DNA from: Caldimonas caldifontis
GTDB lineage: Bacteria > Pseudomonadota > Gammaproteobacteria > Burkholderiales > Burkholderiaceae_C
Direction: 5' to 3'
NCBI RefSeq assembly: GCF_002930615.1
Contig: NZ_PSNX01000011.1
Coordinates: 62,001 to 126,000 of the forward strand
DNA: 64,000 bases
Shown: positions 40,556 to 48,147 of the stretch, piece by piece
Layout of the letters: the number at the start of each line of letters is the position of its first letter
Position numbering within the stretch: position 1 is the first letter of the stretch
Position numbers and translations under genes: made by a program
Notes under the pieces: model-generated
What the model was told of the DNA's origin: nothing
Seen by the model: only the letters and a program-made list of their open reading frames with translations
The model's database searches: none

Positions 40556-41674
40556 TTACACGAGGACCAGATTGTCCCGGTGGATCAACTCGGATTCGCC
40601 GGGGCAGCCCAGCAGCCGCTCGATCTCGCTGGAGGGCTTGCGGGCGATGAGCCGGGTCTGGGTGCTGTCGTAGTTGGACAAACCCCGCGCGATCTCGCGC
40701 CCCTGCGCGTCGCGCACCGCGATCACGTCGCCCCGGTCGAAGTCGCCGGTCACCTGCACCACCCCGATGGGCAGCAGGCTCTTGCCCGCCTCGCGCAGCT
40801 TGGCCACGGCGCCATCGTCCACCACCACCGCGCCGCGCAGCTGCAGATGATCGGCCATCCACTGCTTGCGCGCGGCCTGTTTGGCCGTGCCGGCCACCAG
40901 CAGCGTGCCGATGGCTTCACCTTGCGCCAGCCGGATCAGCACATCGGCCTCGCGGCCCCAGGCGATCACGGTGGAAGCCCCGCTGCCGGCGGCCCGCTTG
41001 GCCGCCAGGATCTTGGTGATCATCCCGCCCTTGCCGATGCTCGAGCCGGCGCCGCCGGCCATGCGCTCCAGTTCAGGGTCTCCCGCCTTCGCCTCATCGA
41101 TGAAGCGGGCGTTCGGGTCCTTGCGCGGATCGGCCGAGTACAGGCCCCGCTGGTCGGTCAGGATCACCAGCACGTCGGCCTCGACCAGATTGGCCACCAG
41201 CGCCCCCAGGGTATCGTTGTCGCCGAACTTGATCTCGTCGGTGACGACCGTGTCGTTCTCGTTGATGACCGGGATCACCTTCAACGACAGCAGGGTCAGC
41301 AGGGTGGAACGGGCATTGAGATAGCGCTCGCGGTCGGCCAGGTCGGCGTGCGTGAGCAGCACCTGCGCGCTGCCCAGTCCCTGGGCGCGCAGCTGCGTCT
41401 CGTAGATGTGGGCCAGGCCCATCTGGCCCACGGCCGCGGCCGCCTGCAGTTCGTGCAGTTCGGTCGGCCGGCTCGCCCAGCCCAGGCGCTTCATGCCCTC
41501 GGCGATGGCCCCACTGGAGACCATGATCACCTCACGGCCCTCACGGGCCAGCGCAGCCATCTGGCGACACCAGTTGCCGATGGCCTGGGCATCCAGGCCG
41601 CGGCCCTCGTTGGTCACCAGGCTGGAACCCACCTTCACGACGATACGGCGAGCATTGCGGAGCACGTCACTCAT
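40556..41674 (-). CDS. proB: glutamate 5-kinase
   Basis: Phosphorylates glutamate in the first step of proline synthesis. The 372-residue protein has the amino acid kinase domain (about 1-265) with K-V-G-S-S-L-V near the start, [20 protein letters not shown] and G-T-G-G-M-like [10 protein letters not shown]-terminal PUA domain is present at about 285-365. It lies downstream of obgE on the same strand with a gap of 38 bases, matching the rplU-rpmA-obgE-proB order of many betaproteobacteria. Confidence 0.96.
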   Translation of the reverse strand: MSDVLRNARRIVVKVGSSLVTNEGRGLDAQAIGNWCRQMAALAREGREVIMVSSGAIAEGMKRLGWASRPTELHELQAAAAVGQMGLAHIYETQLRAQGLGSAQVLLTHADLADRERYLNARSTLLTLLSLKVIPVINENDTVVTDEIKFGDNDTLGALVANLVEADVLVILTDQRGLYSADPRKDPNARFIDEAKAGDPELERMAGGAGSSIGKGGMITKILAAKRAAGSGASTVIAWGREADVLIRLAQGEAIGTLLVAGTAKQAARKQWMADHLQLRGAVVVDDGAVAKLREAGKSLLPIGVVQVTGDFDRGDVIAVRDAQGREIARGLSNYDSTQTRLIARKPSSEIERLLGCPGESELIHRDNLVLV

Positions 41675-41712
41675 GGATGCAAGCGAGCGGAGGAACAGGG
41701 GCGACGACGGAC

Positions 41713-42816
41713 TCAGCGAAAGCGCGGATCGTCCGGGTCATGGCTGGGTGCAGGCGCAGCGGCTTCGGGCACGAACCGCACGTCGGGCACTTCCACGTCG
41801 GGCTCGCGCAAGGCCGCCACATGGTCGTAGATCGCCCGCACCAGCGGCTCACAGCCCTCTCGCGTGAGCGCCGAGATCTCGAAGACAGGCCCCTTCCAGC
41901 GCATGCGCTTGACGAAATCCTTCACGCGCGCCGCGCGCTCGTCCTCGGGCACCATGTCCAGCTTGTTCAGCACCAGCCAGCGCGGCTTCTCGTACAGGGT
42001 CTTGTCGTACTTCTTCAGCTCGGCCACGATGGCCTTGGCCTGGGCGACCGGGTCGGTCCCGTCGTCGAAGGGCGCCAGGTCCACCAGATGCAGCAGCAAG
42101 CGGGTGCGTTGCAGGTGGCGCAGGAACTGGTGGCCCAGGCCCGCGCCCTCGGCCGCACCTTCGATCAGCCCCGGCACATCGGCCACGACGAAGCTCTGCT
42201 CGGGCCCGACGCGCACCACACCCAGGTTGGGGTGCAGGGTGGTGAAGGGATAGTCGGCGATCTTCGGGCGGGCGTTGGAGATGGCTGCGATCAGTGTGGA
42301 CTTGCCTGCATTGGGCATGCCCAGCAGGCCCACGTCGGCCAGCACGCGCAGCTCGAGTTTCAACTTGCGCTGCTCGCCGGGCCAGCCCATGGTGCGCTGG
42401 CGCGGGGCGCGGTTGGTGCTCGACTTGAAGTGCAGGTTGCCGAACCCACCGTCGCCGCCCTTGGCCAGCAACACCTTCTCACCTGGCACGAGCAACTCGG
42501 CCACCACCTCGCCGGTGTCAACATCGGTGATGATGGTGCCCACGGGCATGCGCAGCACGATGTCGTCTGCGGCAGCGCCGAACTGGTCCGACCCCCGGCC
42601 ATGTTCGCCGTTGCGGGCCTCATGGCGGCGCGCATAACGGAAATCCACCAGGGTGTTGAGGTTGCGGTCGCCCACGGCATAGACACTGCCGCCGCGCCCG
42701 CCGTCGCCCCCATTGGGGCCGCCGAAGGGGATGAACTTCTCGCGGCGGAAGCTCACGCAGCCGTTGCCGCCATTGCCGGCGGCCACGTCGATGTAGGCTT
42801 CGTCAACGAATTTCAT
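41713..42816 (-). CDS. obgE: GTPase ObgE/CgtA
   Basis: Ribosome-associated GTPase needed for 50S assembly and stress control. The start at ATG 42816 gives M-K-F-V-D-E-A-Y-I and 367 residues; 32 upstream codons are low complexity. The glycine-rich Obg domain occupies residues 1-160 (A-G-N-G-G-N-G-C and G-G-D-G-G-R-G-G). The G domain follows with [18 protein letters not shown] and N-K-L-D. The short C-terminal tail is acidic and Pro-rich. A terminator after rpmA separates the genes transcriptionally. Confidence 0.97.
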   Translation of the reverse strand: MKFVDEAYIDVAAGNGGNGCVSFRREKFIPFGGPNGGDGGRGGSVYAVGDRNLNTLVDFRYARRHEARNGEHGRGSDQFGAAADDIVLRMPVGTIITDVDTGEVVAELLVPGEKVLLAKGGDGGFGNLHFKSSTNRAPRQRTMGWPGEQRKLKLELRVLADVGLLGMPNAGKSTLIAAISNARPKIADYPFTTLHPNLGVVRVGPEQSFVVADVPGLIEGAAEGAGLGHQFLRHLQRTRLLLHLVDLAPFDDGTDPVAQAKAIVAELKKYDKTLYEKPRWLVLNKLDMVPEDERAARVKDFVKRMRWKGPVFEISALTREGCEPLVRAIYDHVAALREPDVEVPDVRFVPEAAAPAPSHDPDDPRFR

Positions 42817-42910
42817 GATGTCCTGTCCCGCCAAGGCCACAGCCCCCGAGGGGCCGGCAACCGTTGGCGATGGTACTGCAGCGGCCGCCCGAGGGCGGTG
42901 CCGTGCAAAC

Positions 42911-42937
42911 AACGAAGCCCCGGCAGGCCGGGGCTTC
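42911..42937 (-). terminator. intrinsic terminator after rpmA
   Basis: GAAGCCCCGGC (42914-42924) and GCCGGGGCTTC (42927-42937) form a perfect 11-bp stem with a two-base gap. On the minus strand the hairpin is followed by GTTGTTT, serving rplU-rpmA transcription and placing obgE in its own unit. Confidence 0.75.
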
Positions 42938-42958
42938 GCTTCGGGGGAACGGCGCCGG

Positions 42959-43216
42959 TCAGAGCGGCGTGACGTTCACCACCTTGCGGTTCAGCGGGCC
43001 CTTCACATCGAAGGACACCTGGCCATCGACCAGGGAGAACAGCGTGTGGTCACGGCCCGTGCCGACGTTCACGCCGGCGTGGAAACGGGTGCCGCGCTGG
43101 CGCACGATGATCGAGCCGGCCGGCACGACCTGGCCGCCGAACACCTTCACGCCGAGCATCTTCGGTTGGGAGTCACGGCCGTTCCGGGTGGAACCGCCGC
43201 CTTTTTTCTGTGCCAT
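42959..43216 (-). CDS. rpmA: 50S ribosomal protein L27
   Basis: An 85-residue L27, component of the large ribosomal subunit near the peptidyl transferase centre. It opens [16 protein letters not shown] and contains the [14 protein letters not shown] motif, then V-G-x-G-R-D-H-T-L-F. It lies 23 bases behind rplU, in the usual order, and is followed by a strong terminator. Confidence 0.98.
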   Translation of the reverse strand: MAQKKGGGSTRNGRDSQPKMLGVKVFGGQVVPAGSIIVRQRGTRFHAGVNVGTGRDHTLFSLVDGQVSFDVKGPLNRKVVNVTPL

Positions 43217-43239
43217 GGTTGCTTACTCCTGGAGGGGGA

Positions 43240-43551
43240 TCAGGCGGCCACCGCGCTGATCTGCAGCTCGGTGTAGGTCTGGCGATGACCCTGGCTCTTC
43301 TTGTAGTGCTTGCGACGACGCAGCTTGAAGATGCGCACTTTGTCGTGCTTGCCATGTGCCACCACCGTGGCCTTGACGCTTGCGCCGGCAACCAAGGGCG
43401 TGCCCACCTTCAGCTCTGCGCCGTCACCCACGGCGAGAACCTGGTCGATCACGATCTCTTGGCCGACTTCCGCAGCAATCTGTTCTACCTTGATCTTTTC
43501 GCCGGCAGCCACCTTGTATTGCTTGCCACCGGTTTTTATGACCGCGTACAT
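43240..43551 (-). CDS. rplU: 50S ribosomal protein L21
   Basis: A 103-residue L21 with the typical start [14 protein letters not shown] and the end segment [15 protein letters not shown]. The start codon at 43551 was chosen by homology; upstream in-frame codons belong to the leader. The leader is about 100 bases and has two strong hairpins. TATACT on the minus strand (43661-43656) is a likely -10 element. rpmA follows in the same operon. Confidence 0.97.
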   Translation of the reverse strand: MYAVIKTGGKQYKVAAGEKIKVEQIAAEVGQEIVIDQVLAVGDGAELKVGTPLVAGASVKATVVAHGKHDKVRIFKLRRRKHYKKSQGHRQTYTELQISAVAA

Positions 43552-43569
43552 ATCAGCCCTTTCACAAAC

Positions 43570-43622
43570 GCGAGCCTCACCCGCGAGGCTCGCACCGATC
43601 GTCATGGATGCAAGCTCCATGA
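43570..43622 (-). promoter_or_regulatory. structured 5' leader of rplU-rpmA
   Basis: Two perfect hairpins lie between the presumed -10 and the rplU start. The first in transcription order (43622-43602) pairs TCATGGA with TCCATGA. The second (43593-43570) pairs GCGAGCCTC with GAGGCTCGC over a six-base loop, about 20 bases before the start codon. Ribosomal protein operons are often autoregulated through such leaders. Confidence 0.45.
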
Positions 43623-43725
43623 CCCATACCCGGCCTGAAATTGACCGAGCCCAAAAGTATAGCACGTCGCGGCGTCCCGGCCTGCGAGCCCGCCTGGCCC
43701 CACGCGGGAGGTCAGCACGCCTCCC

Positions 43726-43731
43726 TATAAT
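43726..43731 (+). promoter_or_regulatory. -10 element of ispB
   Basis: A perfect TATAAT lies 29 bases before the GTG start of ispB. No convincing -35 is visible at the proper distance. Confidence 0.5.
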
Positions 43732-43760
43732 CCCCGGATTCACGTCCCTGGGCCTCTCGC

Positions 43761-44741
43761 GTGTCCGCCGCTCCCTCCTCTGCCGCCCTCCCCCAGCTGC
43801 TGGCCGCCGAAATGGCCGAGGTCGATGCCGTCATCCGGCGACGCCTGGCCTCTGAGGTGGCGCTGATCAACCAGATCTCGCACTACATCGTCAGCGCAGG
43901 CGGCAAGCGCATCCGCCCCCAGCTCGTGATCCTCTTTGCCCGGGCCCTGGGCTTCGAGGGCCCGCAGCGGCACGAACTGGCCGCGGTGGTCGAGTTCATC
44001 CACACGGCCACGCTGCTGCACGACGATGTCGTCGATGAATCGCAGTTGCGCCGCGGCCGCGACACGGCCAATGCGGTGTTCGGCAACGCTGCCAGCGTGC
44101 TGGTGGGCGACTTCCTCTACTCGCGCGCCTTCCAGATGATGGTCTCCATCGACCGCATGCGCGTGCTCGATGTGCTCGCGGAAGCGACGAACATCATTGC
44201 CGAAGGGGAGGTCCTGCAGCTCATGAACATGCACGACCCCGACACGGACATCGAGGCCTATCTGCGTGTCATCCGCTACAAGACCGCCAAACTCTTCGAA
44301 GCCAGTGCCCGACTGGGTGCCGTGCTGGCCAACGCACCCGCAACGGTCGAGCAGGCTAGCGCCGACTATGGCCGCCACCTGGGCACGGCCTTCCAGCTGA
44401 TCGATGACCTGCTCGACTACGAAGGCTCCACCGACGCGCTGGGCAAGAACGTCGGCGACGACCTGCGCGAAGGCAAGCCCACGATGCCGCTGCTCATCGC
44501 CATGGAACGCGCCAGCACCGACGAGCGGCAGCTCATCCGCCACGCCATCGAGCACGGCGAACAGGAACGACTGGACGAGATCATCGCCATCGTGCGTCGC
44601 ACCGGCGCGCTGGAAGCCACCCGCGAGGCCGCCCGTGCCGAGGCCGGCATTGCCCGCCAATGCCTGGAACACCTGCCTGCTTCCCCGTACCGCGAAGCTC
44701 TGCTAGAATTTTGCGTTCGCTCGGTGGACCGGTCGGCTTGA
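43761..44741 (+). CDS. ispB: octaprenyl/polyprenyl diphosphate synthase
   Basis: Trans-prenyl transferase that makes the ubiquinone side chain. The 326-residue protein starts at GTG 43761. It has G-G-K-R-I-R-P near residue 45, the first aspartate motif L-L-H-D-D-V-V-D (D-D-x-x-D) and the second [10 protein letters not shown], with [12 protein letters not shown] in between the last helices. Its end carries a variable tail. It is divergent from rplU and followed by two hairpins and a tRNA gene. Chain length cannot be read from the sequence with certainty. Confidence 0.95.
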   Translation: MSAAPSSAALPQLLAAEMAEVDAVIRRRLASEVALINQISHYIVSAGGKRIRPQLVILFARALGFEGPQRHELAAVVEFIHTATLLHDDVVDESQLRRGRDTANAVFGNAASVLVGDFLYSRAFQMMVSIDRMRVLDVLAEATNIIAEGEVLQLMNMHDPDTDIEAYLRVIRYKTAKLFEASARLGAVLANAPATVEQASADYGRHLGTAFQLIDDLLDYEGSTDALGKNVGDDLREGKPTMPLLIAMERASTDERQLIRHAIEHGEQERLDEIIAIVRRTGALEATREAARAEAGIARQCLEHLPASPYREALLEFCVRSVDRSA

Positions 44742-44760
44742 CCGGATCATCCATCAGGCG

Positions 44761-44799
44761 GTCATGATGGCAGCCATCATGACAGTCACTTTCTGTGAC
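44761..44799 (+). terminator. two adjacent hairpins between ispB and tRNA-Pro
   Basis: GTCATGATGG (44761-44770) and CCATCATGAC (44774-44783) form a perfect 10-bp stem with a three-base loop. GTCAC (44785-44789) and GTGAC (44795-44799) form a second. Neither has a T-run, so they may end ispB weakly or protect or process the tRNA precursor. Confidence 0.4.
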
Positions 44800-44802
44800 C
44801 CT

Positions 44803-44879
44803 CGGGGTGTAGCTTAGCCTGGTAGAGCGCTACGTTCGGGACGTAGAGGCCGGAGGTTCGAATCCTCTCACCCCGACCA
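44803..44879 (+). tRNA. tRNA-Pro (anticodon CGG)
   Basis: The 77-base sequence folds as a tRNA: acceptor stem CGGGGTG/CACCCCG, D-loop with AGCTTAGCCTGGTAGAGC, anticodon stem CTACG/CGTAG around loop TTCGGGA (anticodon CGG), and T-arm with GGTTCGAATCC. The 3' CCA is encoded. No integrase or duplicated tRNA end is seen nearby. Confidence 0.97.
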
Positions 44880-44916
44880 GGTTTCCTTCCTTCTTCTCCA
44901 CCACGCCTTGCCGCTG

Positions 44917-45831
44917 TCAGCGGGTCTGCATTTGCGTCCCGAGGCTGTCGCGCGCCATGTCGCACAAGGCCAGGGCCGCTGGCGAGAGCTCGCCGCCGCG
45001 CGGGCGCACCAGCCCCAGCGATCGCCGGATGGTGGGAGGTCTCAGTTCGCGCACGGCCAGGCCATGGTGGGCGATGAGTTCGGCCGCCATCGACGGCAAG
45101 GCCGTGACACCCAGACCGCAGGCCACCATGGCCCCGATCGTGGCGATGTGGTCCACCTCATAGCGCGGCAGGAAGCTCACCCCCTTTTCGAGCGCAGCCG
45201 CGTCCAGATACTGACGCACGCTGGCCGTGCGAGGCATCGACACATGCGGCCACACCAGGGTGTCGGTGAAGCCCAGGCGAGAGCGGCGGCGTGCGAGCGG
45301 GTGGGAGGTCGGACACAGCAGCACGAAGGCGTCGGCCGTGAGCGGTTCATAGAGCAGGTCCTCGTGGGCCGGGTCGGCCGCCGTGAGGGCGAAGTCCACA
45401 CGTCCTTGTCGCACCAGATCGAAGGCCGGCCCCGACAGCGTGTCGATGAGGTGCAGGCGGATCGCCGGGTATCGCGCCTGAAAGGCCTGGAAGAGCCGCG
45501 GCACCACCCCTGCCGCCAGTGACGGCAGTGCCGCCACGGCGACCTGGCCCCGGCGCAGACTGACGACATCGCGCACGTCGGCCAGGGTGTGTTCGATCTC
45601 GCCGAGCAGCCGCTGCGCCCGCTCGGCAAAGGCCTCGCCGGCCGCCGTGAGCCCCACGGATCGCGTCGTGCGCTCGAACAGCCGCGCGCCCACCCCATCC
45701 TCCAGCCGCTGGATCAGCGTCGATAACGCCGATTGGGACAGGTGCACCTGCTGAGCGGCCTGGCTGAAGCTGCAGGTGCGTGCCACGGCCAGGAAGGCCC
45801 GCAGGTCTTTGGCGGAGAGATTGAAGTCCAC
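44917..45831 (-). CDS. LysR-family transcriptional regulator
   Basis: A 304-residue regulator. The N-terminal winged helix-turn-helix (residues 4-63) reads L-R-A-F-L-A-V-A-R-T-C-S-F-S-Q-A-A and L-S-Q-S-A-L-S-T-L-I-Q-R-L-E. The C-terminal periplasmic-binding-like effector domain extends from about 90 and includes G-L-G-V-T-A-L-P. GTG 45831 was chosen as start to match family length; GTG 45876 is the alternative. It is divergent from the DUF5666 cassette, so it may control that cassette, or it may act elsewhere. Neither option can be settled from sequence. Confidence 0.88.
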   Translation of the reverse strand: MDFNLSAKDLRAFLAVARTCSFSQAAQQVHLSQSALSTLIQRLEDGVGARLFERTTRSVGLTAAGEAFAERAQRLLGEIEHTLADVRDVVSLRRGQVAVAALPSLAAGVVPRLFQAFQARYPAIRLHLIDTLSGPAFDLVRQGRVDFALTAADPAHEDLLYEPLTADAFVLLCPTSHPLARRRSRLGFTDTLVWPHVSMPRTASVRQYLDAAALEKGVSFLPRYEVDHIATIGAMVACGLGVTALPSMAAELIAHHGLAVRELRPPTIRRSLGLVRPRGGELSPAALALCDMARDSLGTQMQTR

Positions 45832-45886
45832 GGCGCCAGTGTAGACAGCCCTCGCGCGCGTTTGCCCGGCCGTCACAAAAAATCAC

Positions 45887-45915
45887 TTGAAATGTGCTTG
45901 TAGCACATTTATTAT
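45887..45915 (+). promoter_or_regulatory. sigma70-type promoter with internal operator before the DUF5666 cassette
   Basis: TTGAAA (45887-45892) and TATTAT (45910-45915) stand 17 bases apart. The spacer is occupied by the perfect inverted repeat AAATGTGCT (45890-45898) and AGCACATTT (45902-45910) with a three-base centre. A repressor bound there would cover both promoter elements. The transcript would start near 45922, 50 bases before the first gene. Confidence 0.65.
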
Positions 45916-45971
45916 GGAATTACCGCGGCATCCCGTGAGCCGCTTCTTCATGTCACGGCCAGGAGACTTCC

Positions 45972-47159
45972 ATGCTGAAAGCCCTTTCCCAGCGCCTTGC
46001 GCGCCTGCGTTACGGCATCCCGATCGCTGCTTCGGTCCTGCTGGCGGCCTGCGGCGGAGGCGGTGGCGCCCCTTCGGAGACGCCCACCTCTTACACCCAG
46101 GGCCAGATCACCGGGTACGGGTCGATCATCGTCAATGGGGTGCGCTTCGACGATCGCCATGCCGTCGTCGTCGACGATGACGACCGTGAAGGCCTGCGCG
46201 ACGACTTGAAGATCGGCATGTGGGTCGAGGTGGAGGCCAGCGAGGTCGACCGCGATCGTGGCGTGGGCCGTGCGCTGCGCGTGCGCTGGGCGAATGAATT
46301 CGTCGGCCCGGTGAGCTCGGTCGATGCGGGCGCCAGCACCTTCGTGCTGTTCGGCCAGACCATCGAAGTGCGCCCTGCCACCCAGTTCGAGGACCTGCCG
46401 GCCGGGCTGGCCAGCCTGGCCCCGGGAGACGTGGTGGAGGTGCACGGCTACTTCAACGCGGCCACCAGCCGCTATGTCGCCACCCGGGTGGAAGCCGAGG
46501 ACGATGCCGATCACTACAAGCTGCGTGGCATCGTCAGCGAACTGGACACCACGGCACGCACCTTCCGGCTGGGGACGGAAACGATCGACTACAGCGGCGT
46601 GACCGATCTGCCCGCCAACCTCGCCGACGGCTTGCGGGTCCGCGTGCGCCTGCTCACCGAGCAGAATGCGTCCGGCCAGTGGGTGGCGGTGCGCGTGAAG
46701 CATGGCGTGCGCCGCCCCGCGCCGGATCGGGTGGAGTCCGAGATCGAGGGCGTGGTGGACACCTGCACCTCGAACACGTCGTTCAGCGTCAACGGCATTC
46801 CCGTGGACGCCAGCACGGCCGTCTTCCGCGACGGCTTCGTCACCTGCGGCGACGAGGTGGAGGTCGAGGGCCAGATCGAAGCTGGCGTGATGAGGGCCGC
46901 GGTGGTCGAGCGCGAAGACGATGACGACAGCCTGGAGCGCAACGAGCTGCACGGCACGATCGTGTCGGTCGACACCAGCGCAGAGACCTTCGTGCTGCGT
47001 CACGAGGTGCATGGCGAGATCTCGGTCTCCTACCGCAACGTCCTGCGCTACGAGGACGGCACCCGGGCCGACCTGGTCCCGGGTGCCGAGGTCGAAGTGC
47101 GCGGACGGTTCGTGCTCGGCGGCGTGCTGCAGGCGGCCCGGGTGGAATTCGAAGACTGA
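45972..47159 (+). CDS. DUF5666-repeat lipoprotein 1
   Basis: A 395-residue predicted lipoprotein with lipobox L-A-A-C ending at Cys27 and a Gly-rich linker. The mature part is built of about five DUF5666-type beta units of 60-70 residues. They begin at G-Q-I-T-G-Y-G-S-I-I-V-N-G, G-P-V-S-S-V-D-A, G-I-V-S-E-L-D-T, E-G-V-V-D-T-C-T and G-T-I-V-S-V-D-T, often with V-E-V-x-G motifs at their ends. It is strongly acidic. Function is unknown; small-ligand or metal binding at the cell surface is only a guess. A paralog is encoded two genes downstream. Confidence 0.75.
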   Translation: MLKALSQRLARLRYGIPIAASVLLAACGGGGGAPSETPTSYTQGQITGYGSIIVNGVRFDDRHAVVVDDDDREGLRDDLKIGMWVEVEASEVDRDRGVGRALRVRWANEFVGPVSSVDAGASTFVLFGQTIEVRPATQFEDLPAGLASLAPGDVVEVHGYFNAATSRYVATRVEAEDDADHYKLRGIVSELDTTARTFRLGTETIDYSGVTDLPANLADGLRVRVRLLTEQNASGQWVAVRVKHGVRRPAPDRVESEIEGVVDTCTSNTSFSVNGIPVDASTAVFRDGFVTCGDEVEVEGQIEAGVMRAAVVEREDDDDSLERNELHGTIVSVDTSAETFVLRHEVHGEISVSYRNVLRYEDGTRADLVPGAEVEVRGRFVLGGVLQAARVEFED

Positions 47160-47174
47160 GCAACGGGGCCCCCG

Positions 47175-47204
47175 GGGCGGGATGCCGAAAAGGGCATCCC
47201 GCCC
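47175..47204 (+). terminator. strong hairpin inside the DUF5666-DUF6502 cassette
   Basis: GGGCGGGATGCC (47175-47186) and GGCATCCCGCCC (47193-47204) form a perfect 12-bp stem with a six-base loop, followed by ATTTGC. The T-run is short, so it may partly terminate transcription or stabilise the upstream mRNA. Confidence 0.55.
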
Positions 47205-47238
47205 ATTTGCATCAGAATCGAGGCAGCCCCGTGCCGCC

Positions 47239-48147
47239 ATGACCCACGACCCGTCCACCCCCGCCGACATCACGCCCGAGCAGCAAGCCCTGCTGGACGC
47301 GCTGTCTTCGGTGCTGGAGCCCCTCGCGCGGCTCGCTGTGGCGCGTGGTGTCCCCTACGCGGCCTTCGAGGACCTGGCCAAGTCGGCCTTCGTGCGGGCC
47401 GCCCACGCCGCCCACCCGGACCTGCCCGACCACCGTCGGGTCAGCCGCATCAGCACGACCACCGGGCTGTCGCGCCGCGAGGTGACGCGCATCGTGCAGG
47501 CGCCCGAGCGTCCGGGGCCGCCCCGTTCGCCGGCCAGCGAGGTGTTTGCGCGCTGGATGACGGCCCCCGAATACCGCGATGCATCGGGCCGCCCGCGGGT
47601 GCTGCCGCGCCTGGGGCCTCAGCCCAGTTTCGAGTCGCTGGCCCATTCGGTCACGCGGGACGTGCACCCGCGCAGCCTGCTGGAGGAACTGGTGCGCCTG
47701 GACATGGCCCGTGTGGATGACGCCGAGGACACCGTCACCCTGGCGCGTGAGGCTTTCGTGCCGCGCGGCGACGCCGTGCGGATGGCCCGCTTCCTCGCCG
47801 ACAACGTGGGCGACCATCTCTCGGGTGCAGTGGCCAACCTGCTGGGCGACGGCACCCAGCATTTCGAGCAGGCCCTCTTTGCCGACGGGCTGTCCGACGC
47901 ATCGATGCCCGCCTTCCAGGCCCTGGTGAAGACGCAGTGGCAGGCCCTGCGCCAGGCACTGGTGCCGGCGCTGCACGACCTGATCGAGGCCGACCGTGCG
48001 GCTGGCCAGGCCCAGGCGCACCGCGTTCGCATCGGCCTGTACACCTATGACCTGGTCGAGACCCCGGCCCCCTCGCCGGCGCCCGAGCCAGCCAAACGTC
48101 CGCGAGGGCGTCCGCGCAAGGACGCCAACGGGAGAAACTCGTCATGA
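47239..48147 (+). CDS. DUF6502 family protein with helix-turn-helix and AT-hook
   Basis: A 302-residue cytoplasmic protein of the uncharacterised DUF6502 type. Residues 62-87 form a likely helix-turn-helix (R-R-V-S-R-I-S-T-T-T-G-L-S-R-R-E-V-T-R-I-V). A mid region follows with L-A-H-S-V-T-R-D-V-H-P-R-S-L-L-E-E-L, and the tail has an AT-hook, K-R-P-R-G-R-P-R-K at residues 286-294. These features point to DNA binding, so it may regulate the two flanking DUF5666 genes. Its stop overlaps the start of the second DUF5666 gene by ATGA. A biochemical role is not established. Confidence 0.75.
   Translation: MTHDPSTPADITPEQQALLDALSSVLEPLARLAVARGVPYAAFEDLAKSAFVRAAHAAHPDLPDHRRVSRISTTTGLSRREVTRIVQAPERPGPPRSPASEVFARWMTAPEYRDASGRPRVLPRLGPQPSFESLAHSVTRDVHPRSLLEELVRLDMARVDDAEDTVTLAREAFVPRGDAVRMARFLADNVGDHLSGAVANLLGDGTQHFEQALFADGLSDASMPAFQALVKTQWQALRQALVPALHDLIEADRAAGQAQAHRVRIGLYTYDLVETPAPSPAPEPAKRPRGRPRKDANGRNSS

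Noticed and set aside
44803-45900. Integration of a mobile element at tRNA-Pro
   Set aside because: There is no duplicated tRNA 3' end, integrase or composition break next to the tRNA; a LysR gene follows normally.
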